NCBI GenBank assembly: GCA_035653295.1
Contig: DASRCB010000005.1
Span: 1-18,653, forward strand
Direction of reading: 5' to 3'
Length of the DNA: 18,653 bases
Source: DASRCB01 sp035653295
GTDB taxonomy: Bacteria > Acidobacteriota > Terriglobia > Bryobacterales > Bryobacteraceae
This document shows positions 7,366 through 14,217 of the stretch, one piece after another. Position numbers and translations under genes: made by a program. The notes beneath the pieces are model-generated. The model was not told the DNA's origin, ran no database searches, and saw nothing but the letters and a program-made list of their open reading frames with translations. Every line of letters begins with the position of its first letter. The first letter of the stretch is position 1.

Positions 7366-9914
7366 TTCTGCTGAAGCTCATCAGCTGGCAGTATTTCCGC
7401 AAGCACGTGGTGCGATCGCTTCTCACCGTCGCCGGCATCGTGCTGGGCGTGGCGGTTTTCGTGGGCATGCACGCGGCAAACCAAAGCGTGCTGTATGCGT
7501 TCCGGCAGACGGTCACGAAAATCGCGGGCGCGACTCAGCTGCAGATCAGCGCCGGCGATTCCGGGTTCGACGAATCGGTGCTCGACCGCGTGCAGGCCGT
7601 GCCTGGCGTGCGCGTGGCCGCTCCCGCCATCGAAGCTGTCGTCAACACCGGGCTTCGCGGTCAGGGAAACATTTTGATCCTCGGCGTAGACATGGTCGGC
7701 GACCGTGGCCTGCGCGACTACGACTTCGAGAACGGCGACGAGGATGTTATCGACGACCCACTCGTTTTTCTCGCCCAGCCGGATTCCATTATCGTTACCG
7801 ACACCTTCGCGAAGCGGAACGGCCTGACTACGGGCAGCAAGCTCCCGCTGACCACGATGGAGGGCCGCAGGATCTTCACCGTCCGCGGCATCATGAAGCC
7901 CGGCGGGCTCGCGAGCGCATACGGCGGCAATCTGGCGGTGATGGACATCTACAACGCGGAGAAGGTATTCGGCCGCGGACGGCGCTTCGACCGCATCGAT
8001 GTGGCCGTGAAAGACGGGCAGCGCGTCGAGGATGTGCAGCGCCGGATTCAGGCCGCCCTGGGCTCGGGATTCACCGTCGAGCAGCCGTCCGCGCGAGGCG
8101 AGCAATTCGAATCGGTATCGCGTATTTATTCGCTCTCAGCGAACATCACCAGCGCCTTCGCGCTATTCATCGGGATGTTCATCATCTACAACACGTTTTC
8201 GATCGCCGTGACGCAGCGGCGTTCGGAGATCGGCATTTTGCGCGCTCTGGGAGCGAGCCGGGCGCAGATCCGGGCGCTGTTTCTGGGCGAAAGCCTGCTT
8301 ACCGGGATTATCGGCGCCGCGCTGGGTATCGGTTTCGGGATTCTCATCGCGCGCGGCCTCACGGGCTATATCAGCGGCTATTTGGGCGAGGTCTACGGCG
8401 TTGCGGCAAAAGCGGAAGCGGTGTCCACGGATCCGGTGCTGATCGGGTTCGCGCTGACGCTGGGCATTATCGCCAGCGTGGTGGCCGCGCTCATCCCGGC
8501 GCGCAATGCCGCCGCCGTGGATCCTGTCAAGGCGCTGCAGAAAGGCGGCCATCAGCTGGTTTCGGAAAGCGAGAATCGGCGCCGGCAGATGCTCGCGGCC
8601 ATTGCCATTGCCGGAGCGCTTGTTTGCATGATGATTCCCGGCCCGGACGCGCTGCTTTTCACCTCCGACGCGCTGGCCATGGTCGCCGCGTTGCTGTTGA
8701 CCCCTACTTTGTCGCATTGGCTCTCGCGCGCACTGCGACCGATTCTGCGCGCCGCTCGTCCTGTTGAAGGCACGCTGGCGGCCGACAGCCTGATCCAGGC
8801 GCCGCGCCGGACATCCGGCACGGTGGCGGCGCTCATGCTCTCGCTCGCGTTGGTGGTTTCGCTGGGCGGGATGGCCCGCGCCAGCTATATTTCGATTCGC
8901 CACTGGCTTGACTCGGCCCTCAATCCCGACCTTTTCGTCACCACTTCGCAAAGCCTGACGGCGCACAGCTTCCTGTTCGCGCCGAGCGTCGGCGAAGGCC
9001 TGCGGCAGATTCCGGGGATCGCCGAGGTGCAGCCCATTCGCAACGCCCGGGTGCGGGTCGCCGGGACGCCGATCATGATCGTCACCGGCGATGTGCGGTC
9101 GTTCGAGAAATGGTCCCGCGTTCCGTTCGCCGAAGGCGATCCCCGAACGGCGTACGACAAGACCGCGGAAGGCGCGGGGGTGATGGCCAGCGAGAACTTC
9201 GCCCTGCTGCACGGCTATCACCTGGGCGACATTGTCGACATCCCCTCGCCGCGTGGGAATCTGCGGCTGCCCATCGTGGGCATCGTTCCCGACTACTCCG
9301 ACCAGCAGGGGAGCATCATCATCGACCGAAGCGTGTGGATACGGAACTGGAACGACGACCGGGTGAACGTTTACCGCATTTATCTTCAGCGCGGCGCGAC
9401 CGAGGACCAGGTCCGCAGCGCCATTCTTCAGAAGTTCGGCGGACAACAGCGACTGTTTGTGTTGAAGAACAAAGACGTGCGCGCTTACGTGTTGCGCCTC
9501 ACGGATCAGTGGTTCGGGATCACCTACGTGCAGATCGCCGTGGCTGTGCTGGTGGCCGTGCTGGGCATCGTCAACGCCCTCACCGTCTCCATCACGGACC
9601 GGCGCCGAGAGCTGGGCGTGCTTCAGGCTGTGGGCGGGCTGCGGAACCAGATTCGGCACACGGTCTGGCTGGAGGCGATCGGAATCGGGGCGATTGGACT
9701 CGCGCTCGGCATCGGCATCGGCGCCGTGCAACTCTGGTACAGCCTGGAGATCTCGCGCCGCGATATTGCCGGTATTCGGCTGGGGTACAACTATCCGATC
9801 GGCATCATGGCCGCATTGCTGCCGGTGATTATCTTTGCGGCGTGGCTTTCGGCGATTGGGCCCGCGGAAAGCGCTGTGCGGGGCTCGCTGGTGGAGGCTC
9901 TGGAGTATGAATAG
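7362..9914 (+). CDS. ABC permease with two FtsX/MacB units, about 10 TM (YbbP-like)
   Basis: An 850-residue inner-membrane permease. TM1 is near 18-38, followed by a MacB-like periplasmic domain (about 40-255). FtsX module 1 has TMs near 258-280, 307-330 and 363-385 (RRSEIGILRALGASRAQI between the first two). Two more TMs lie near 410-450 and a TM near 485-505. A second periplasmic domain spans about 505-715, and FtsX module 2 has TMs near 720-742, 770-792 and 812-832 (RRRELGVLQAVGG). The order matches the 10-TM YbbP/SalY-type permeases rather than the 8-TM ADOPs elsewhere in the window. In this group the periplasmic domains usually extract or hand over lipids, lipoproteins or hydrophobic compounds. 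It overlaps the ATPase by 4 nt and the next gene by 8 nt. Confidence 0.93.
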   Translation: MILLKLISWQYFRKHVVRSLLTVAGIVLGVAVFVGMHAANQSVLYAFRQTVTKIAGATQLQISAGDSGFDESVLDRVQAVPGVRVAAPAIEAVVNTGLRGQGNILILGVDMVGDRGLRDYDFENGDEDVIDDPLVFLAQPDSIIVTDTFAKRNGLTTGSKLPLTTMEGRRIFTVRGIMKPGGLASAYGGNLAVMDIYNAEKVFGRGRRFDRIDVAVKDGQRVEDVQRRIQAALGSGFTVEQPSARGEQFESVSRIYSLSANITSAFALFIGMFIIYNTFSIAVTQRRSEIGILRALGASRAQIRALFLGESLLTGIIGAALGIGFGILIARGLTGYISGYLGEVYGVAAKAEAVSTDPVLIGFALTLGIIASVVAALIPARNAAAVDPVKALQKGGHQLVSESENRRRQMLAAIAIAGALVCMMIPGPDALLFTSDALAMVAALLLTPTLSHWLSRALRPILRAARPVEGTLAADSLIQAPRRTSGTVAALMLSLALVVSLGGMARASYISIRHWLDSALNPDLFVTTSQSLTAHSFLFAPSVGEGLRQIPGIAEVQPIRNARVRVAGTPIMIVTGDVRSFEKWSRVPFAEGDPRTAYDKTAEGAGVMASENFALLHGYHLGDIVDIPSPRGNLRLPIVGIVPDYSDQQGSIIIDRSVWIRNWNDDRVNVYRIYLQRGATEDQVRSAILQKFGGQQRLFVLKNKDVRAYVLRLTDQWFGITYVQIAVAVLVAVLGIVNALTVSITDRRRELGVLQAVGGLRNQIRHTVWLEAIGIGAIGLALGIGIGAVQLWYSLEISRRDIAGIRLGYNYPIGIMAALLPVIIFAAWLSAIGPAESAVRGSLVEALEYE

Positions 9915-10713
9915 CGTACGCGCGGGACGCCGGGTAGCGTCACCAGCCAGGCAGATCAAGACGGTGCATTGCCTGCTCGCCGCGGCGTTGATGGCCTCGC
10001 CGCTGCTGGCCCAGAGCGCGCGCGAAATCGTTCAGACCTCGCAGGATCGCACGCGCGCGAACTCCGAACATTACGAGGGAGTGCTGACGGTCATCGACTC
10101 GCACGGCAAGACGACCACGAAGCGATGGATATATGACCGCATCGGCTCGTTTGGGAACAGCAAGGCTATTCTGCGCTTCACCGATCCGCCGGAGGTAAAG
10201 GGAGTTGCGCTGCTGATCATCAATCACCCGGACCGCGCATCGGATCAGTGGATGTGGCGCCCGGCCATTGAGCGCGACACCCGCGTTGCCCTGCAGGACC
10301 GCAGCACCCGATTCTTCGGCACCGGCTTCAGCTTCGAGGATCTGGAAGAGCGCGATGTGGATCAGTTCGATTACGCGCTGCTGAACCAGGAGTCCATGGA
10401 CGGCGCGCCCTGCTGGAAAATCGTGGCCACGCCGAAGCAGGCCAAGTCTTCGCAATATACGAGGACCTTTCTGTGGATTCGGAAAGATAATTACGTGCTG
10501 GCGATGATGCAGGGCTGGTCGAAAAACCGCATGACCCGCAGCATCCATTACACGAATATCGCCCGCGTTCAGGACATCTGGACCGCCCGCCGCCTCGAAG
10601 TCTGGGACGCCGAGCGGCGCAGCACCACGGTCCTCACGCTGGACAAACTGCAATACAACACTCCCATGCGGGAGCAGGACTTTACCGTGGAGGCGCTGCG
10701 GCGGCTCGGATGA
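9907..10713 (+). CDS. Exported LolA-like protein (outer membrane lipoprotein-sorting family)
   Basis: A 268-residue protein with a basic N-region, a hydrophobic CLLAAALMASPLLAQ stretch and probable cleavage after LLA, so it should be periplasmic. The mature part matches the LolA-like family often annotated as outer membrane lipoprotein-sorting protein. Diagnostic parts are QWMWRPAIERDTRVA near residues 113-127, then FFGTGFSFEDLEERDVDQFDY near 136-156, and the C-terminal strand pair ending near residue 260. Such half-barrel proteins bind lipids or acyl chains and shuttle them across the periplasm. The start at 9907 has GGAGG 9 nt upstream; upstream in-frame codons lie inside the permease and encode an Arg-rich stretch unlike a signal. 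It overlaps the permease by 8 nt and the barrel gene by 4 nt. Confidence 0.85.
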   Translation: MNSVRAGRRVASPARQIKTVHCLLAAALMASPLLAQSAREIVQTSQDRTRANSEHYEGVLTVIDSHGKTTTKRWIYDRIGSFGNSKAILRFTDPPEVKGVALLIINHPDRASDQWMWRPAIERDTRVALQDRSTRFFGTGFSFEDLEERDVDQFDYALLNQESMDGAPCWKIVATPKQAKSSQYTRTFLWIRKDNYVLAMMQGWSKNRMTRSIHYTNIARVQDIWTARRLEVWDAERRSTTVLTLDKLQYNTPMREQDFTVEALRRLG

Positions 10714-11942
10714 AACCCACTACACTCCTCATTCTTCTCAGCGCTTCGATCAGCGCGGCGTTCGCGCAGCAGGAATTCACGCAGCGCGGCTTCATCGAAA
10801 GCTACAACCAGTTCTATCCCGACACGGTTCCCATCGATCGTTCGAACATCGTTTCGGACGAGTTGTTCCGGGAGGACATGAACTTCAAACTCACGCCGAA
10901 CCTGCAAATCAATGCGGCTTTCGACGGCAGGTTTGACAGTCACCAGCAGGTGGAGCGCACGGCGAGTCTGGACTTCTGGGACCGTGGTCTGCAGCGGCCG
11001 GCCATGTCGATTCGCGATCTGAACCTGGTGTACACGAAAGGCCGTTTCACGGCGACGCTGGGCAAGCAGTTCATTCGCTGGGGCAAGTCGGACATCCTGA
11101 ATCCGACGGACCGGTTTGCGCCGCACGATTTTCTTACGCTCACGGACGATTATTTCCTGGGGGTGACGGCGGCTCGGTTCATGTACGACACCGGGAAGGA
11201 TTCGATCGACGCCATCGTTCAGCCCTGGTTCACGCCCAGCCGCACGCCGCTGCTGAACCAGCGCTGGACGCCGCTGCCGCCGGATACGTGGTCGGACCTG
11301 TATGCGAATTACGGGTCGGCGTATCCTGGGCGGGCGTCGTTCGGAGTGCGCTGGAACCACACCGGGTCCGCGGCGGAATACTCGTTCAATTATTACGACG
11401 GCTTCGACAATCTTCCGCTGTACAACGTCCTGCCCGCGCCTTCGCCGGACGTTTTCGGTCTGCAGCGCTTTTTCCCGGAGCTGCGGGAAATGGGCGGCGA
11501 TCTTGCCGTGCCCATGCACTGGGCGACGATCAAGGGCGAGATCGCCAACTTCAGCTCCAGCGACAAGCGTTCCGACCAATATGTGCTTTACGTGCTGCAA
11601 CTGCAGCGCCAAATTAAGGAATGGAACCTCGTCGGCGGGTACGCCGGCGAGGTCGTATACGACTCGCGCAGCCCGTTCTTCTTCTCACCCGAACGCGGCT
11701 ATGCGCGTTCGTTCCTCGGCCGCGCCGGCTGGACCATCGATCCTCGCTCGGATTTGTCAGTACAGGGAATCGTGAAACAGAATGGCCGCGGCGGACTGCT
11801 CGAAGCCACCTACTCACACACCTTCGGCCAGCACTGGCGGGCGACGGTCGGGTATGTGATGGTTCGCGGTGACGAGAACGACTTTATCGGCCAGTACCGG
11901 CACAATTCGCACGAGATCGTTTCGCTGCGCTACAGCTTCTGA
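10710..11942 (+). CDS. Outer-membrane beta-barrel protein (DUF1302-like)
   Basis: A 410-residue protein with signal peptide MKPTTLLILLSASISAAFA and cleavage before QQEF. The rest is alternating amphipathic strands rich in Tyr, Phe and Trp, ending in LRYSF. A C-terminal Phe is the usual recognition signal for outer-membrane barrel assembly. The stretch LGKQFIRWGKSDILNPTDRF near residues 117-136 resembles the conserved strand-turn of DUF1302 and related barrel families. Those proteins often sit beside RND exporters with a LolB/LolA-like partner. Here the partner is an ABC exporter, suggesting the barrel is the outer-membrane exit or insertion site. The ATG overlaps the preceding TGA. Specific family assignment is moderate; barrel nature is well supported. 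Confidence 0.75.
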   Translation: MKPTTLLILLSASISAAFAQQEFTQRGFIESYNQFYPDTVPIDRSNIVSDELFREDMNFKLTPNLQINAAFDGRFDSHQQVERTASLDFWDRGLQRPAMSIRDLNLVYTKGRFTATLGKQFIRWGKSDILNPTDRFAPHDFLTLTDDYFLGVTAARFMYDTGKDSIDAIVQPWFTPSRTPLLNQRWTPLPPDTWSDLYANYGSAYPGRASFGVRWNHTGSAAEYSFNYYDGFDNLPLYNVLPAPSPDVFGLQRFFPELREMGGDLAVPMHWATIKGEIANFSSSDKRSDQYVLYVLQLQRQIKEWNLVGGYAGEVVYDSRSPFFFSPERGYARSFLGRAGWTIDPRSDLSVQGIVKQNGRGGLLEATYSHTFGQHWRATVGYVMVRGDENDFIGQYRHNSHEIVSLRYSF

Positions 11943-11962
11943 TCGCCGCTCAAGAGTGGCGA
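11943..11962. terminator. Hairpin shared by two convergent gene ends
   Basis: TCGCCGCT (11943-11950) pairs with AGTGGCGA (11955-11962) over a CAAG loop: an 8-bp stem with one G-T pair. It begins one base after the barrel stop codon and covers the stop of the convergent YchF-like gene. No T-tract follows on either strand, so it is not a classical intrinsic terminator. It may act as a two-way transcript end with Rho or stabilise 3' ends. Confidence 0.4.
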
Positions 11963-13023
11963 ATGACCAGGACGTCGCCGTCCTGCACGACATAGTCGCG
12001 GCCTTCCAGCCGCAGCAGGCCTTTCTCGCGCACTCCGGGATAGCCACCGAGACCGACCAGGTCTTTCCAGTTCACCACTTCGGCGCGAATGAACTTTTTT
12101 TCGAAGTCGCTGTGGATCGCGCCCGCCGCCTTCTGCGCCGGGCTGTTGATGGGAATGGTCCATGCTCGGACCTCCGTTTCACCGGCGGTGAGGAATGACA
12201 TGAGGCCCAGCAGCCGATAGGTGGCATTGATGAGGCGCTCGAGGCCGGAATCCTTCAGGCCGTAGCTGGCCAGGTACTCCGCCTGTTCATTGGGCGGCAA
12301 CTCCGCCAGTTCCGCTTCGATCTTGCCGCAGATGGCCGTTACCGCGGTGTTGGCGCGGCCAGCCAGGGGTCCTGTGCGGTACTGCTGTTCGATTTCCTCC
12401 ATGCGCGCCGCGTCAGCTTCGCCGATGTTCAGCACGAAAAGCATGGGCTTCTGAGAGAGGAACTGAAAGCCGCGGATGCGCTTCTCGTCTTCACCGGCGA
12501 GCTCCAGCGTCCGCAGCGGCGTGTTATTTTCCAACGCCGCCTTGCAGCGCTCGAGTAGTTCGTACTCGCGGTCCAGCTCCGGGCTCTTCTGCTTTTTACG
12601 GTCCTTCTCCAGGCGCTCCAGCCGTTTCTCCACGACGACGAGATCGCTGAGGATCAGCTCCATATCCACGTCCTCGAGGTCGCGGATCGGATCGACGCTG
12701 CCCTTCTCGTGCGGCACGGTGTCGCTCTCAAATACGCGCAGCACGTGCGCAAGGGCGTCGACCACCCGAAGGCTGGCGAGGTACGCAGGATCGCGCAGGG
12801 CCTCTTTGGAGATCGATGGGAAATCCAGGTACTCGACGGTGGCTTGCGTGATCTTCGGCGGCTCGAAGATTTTCGCCAGCTCGTCGAGGCGCGGATCGGG
12901 CACGCGCGTCACTCCGACGCGTGTTTCCATCGAACCCACGCGCGCGGCCTCGTGCACTCCGGTGAGGATGGTAAAGAGAGATGTTTTGCCCACCATCGGC
13001 AGGCCGATAATTGCGGTTTTCAT
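11950..13023 (-). CDS. YchF/OLA1-like P-loop ATPase, divergent (DUF933/TGS domain)
   Basis: A 357-residue Obg-family protein. The P-loop is GLPMVGKTS at 7-15, where most YchF proteins have GLPNVGKST. Residues 125-165 form a charged helical or coiled-coil insert. NIGE at 199-202 replaces the NKxD guanine motif, the known basis of ATP preference in YchF/OLA1. The TGS/DUF933 tail spans about 275-357 (SFLTAGETEVRAWTI, then YVVQDGDVLVIRHS). The expected DxxG switch II motif reads DFPS at 67-70, so the Gly is lost. YchF proteins associate with ribosomes and stress responses. This copy may be a paralogue with altered hydrolysis. It starts 34 nt after MoxR on the same strand. Confidence 0.88.
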   Translation of the reverse strand: MKTAIIGLPMVGKTSLFTILTGVHEAARVGSMETRVGVTRVPDPRLDELAKIFEPPKITQATVEYLDFPSISKEALRDPAYLASLRVVDALAHVLRVFESDTVPHEKGSVDPIRDLEDVDMELILSDLVVVEKRLERLEKDRKKQKSPELDREYELLERCKAALENNTPLRTLELAGEDEKRIRGFQFLSQKPMLFVLNIGEADAARMEEIEQQYRTGPLAGRANTAVTAICGKIEAELAELPPNEQAEYLASYGLKDSGLERLINATYRLLGLMSFLTAGETEVRAWTIPINSPAQKAAGAIHSDFEKKFIRAEVVNWKDLVGLGGYPGVREKGLLRLEGRDYVVQDGDVLVIRHS

Positions 13024-13057
13024 CGTTATTCTTCGGTTACGGCGGCCGCCGGTCCGC

Positions 13058-14020
13058 TCACAGGGGCACGGCGACCTGGGTCAGAATGTCCTGCAATATG
13101 CGCTCGCTCGCTTCGGCGCTGCGCTGCGACAACGCGGCGCGGGTGTTCACCGCGATGCGATGGGCGAATACGGGAATGACCAGCCGCTTCACGTCATCGG
13201 GGATTACGTAATCGCGGCCTTCAATCATCGCCAGAGCCTGAGCCGCCCGATAGAGCGCCTGAGCGCCTCGCGGGCTGACGCCAAGAGACAGGCCTTCGTG
13301 CGAGCGCGTTCTCTCGACAATGGCCAGGGTGTAATCGACAATCGCGTCGTCGACCGTCACGCGGCTCACGCCGGCCTGAAGCATCAGTAGTTCTTCCGCC
13401 GACAACACAGGGCGGACCGCCTCCACGGAACCGGCCGCGTCGCTGTTGCGCAGGATCTCGCGTTCCGCTTCACGGGCCGGATAGCCGATTCGGATGCGCA
13501 TGAGAAAGCGGTCGAGCTGCGATTCCGGGAGCGGGTAGGTGCCGTGATGCTCCACCGGATTCTGCGTCGCCACGACCATGAAAGGCTGCGCCAGCGGCCA
13601 GGAGCGGCTCTCCATCGTGACCTGCATCTCATTCATTGCTTCGAGCAGCGCCGACTGGGTCTTTGGCGTGGCGCGATTGATTTCGTCGGCCAGAAGAAAA
13701 TTCGTGAAAATCGGACCGGTTTTGAACTCGAACTCCTCCGTTCGGGCGTTGTAAATGGTGACTCCCAGGACGTCGCTGGGCAGCATGTCACTGGTGAACT
13801 GCAGGCGGTGGAAATCGCACTGCACGGCCCGCGCGAGCGCGTGAGCGAGCGTGGTCTTGCCGACTCCGGGAACGTCTTCGATGAGCAGGTGCCCACGGGC
13901 CAGCACGCACACCAGCGAGAGGCGAACCACCTCCGGCTTGCCGCGGATGACGGTCCCCAGCGCGGATTCCAACTCGTTGAGCTTCGATAACCCCACCGCC
14001 GCGGCCGGCATCGTTCTCAT
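13058..14020 (-). CDS. MoxR-family AAA+ ATPase
   Basis: A 320-residue MoxR ATPase. Walker A is VPGVGKTT at about 50-57, Walker B is LLADEINR at 109-116, and the sensor region reads VVATQNPVEHHGTYPLPESQLDRF. The C-terminal lid contains GVSPRGAQALYRAAQA. MoxR proteins act as chaperones that insert cofactors or mature complexes, usually beside DUF58 and VWA-domain genes. No such partner is visible; the next gene on the strand is the YchF-like gene. The start at 14020 (MRTMPAAAVG) is chosen because it gives the usual length. An ATG at 14011 is an alternative, 7 nt after a TAGAAT box. Upstream in-frame codons to 14077 encode an atypical Pro/Arg-rich extension. Confidence 0.92.
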   Translation of the reverse strand: MRTMPAAAVGLSKLNELESALGTVIRGKPEVVRLSLVCVLARGHLLIEDVPGVGKTTLAHALARAVQCDFHRLQFTSDMLPSDVLGVTIYNARTEEFEFKTGPIFTNFLLADEINRATPKTQSALLEAMNEMQVTMESRSWPLAQPFMVVATQNPVEHHGTYPLPESQLDRFLMRIRIGYPAREAEREILRNSDAAGSVEAVRPVLSAEELLMLQAGVSRVTVDDAIVDYTLAIVERTRSHEGLSLGVSPRGAQALYRAAQALAMIEGRDYVIPDDVKRLVIPVFAHRIAVNTRAALSQRSAEASERILQDILTQVAVPL

Positions 14021-14217
14021 TCTATCAACGGGTTTGAAAATTCGGCTCGAAGGCAGTCCGGGCCGTGCCTGGGGCATATCTCCAGACGTTGCGGCGGGCG
14101 TCCACCCCCGTGTTCGCGTTCAGCTGGTGAATTCCCACATGCGGACACGACAGCCGCGGCAGAATACGGAACATTAGCAGTCTCGGGTGGCAATCCACGT
14201 GCGATGTTCAGGGCATC

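Noticed and set aside
9835..9906. Earlier in-frame start for the LolA-like protein
   Set aside because: The added 24 residues are Arg/Trp-rich and lie inside the permease gene. The ATG at 9907 has GGAGG at a suitable distance and gives a normal signal peptide.
8163..9959. A nearly 600-codon open frame antisense to the cassette permease
   Set aside because: Its translation is rich in Arg, His, Gln and Asp with no domain pattern. Long antisense frames are expected opposite GC-rich genes, and the plus-strand permease is unambiguous.
10569..11612. A 347-codon open frame antisense to the barrel gene
   Set aside because: Arg/Val-rich repetitive composition, no start context and no family resemblance. 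The barrel frame has a signal peptide and C-terminal Phe.
12476..13390. A 304-codon plus-strand frame across the YchF-like and MoxR genes
   Set aside because: Ser/Arg-rich translation spans two well-supported minus-strand genes and their spacer, so it is a by-product of their codon use.
14187..14201. GTGG-CAAT-CCAC hairpin and CACGTG ahead of ADOP permease 2
   Set aside because: A 4-bp stem and a 6-bp palindrome are common by chance at this base composition, and no promoter boxes accompany them.
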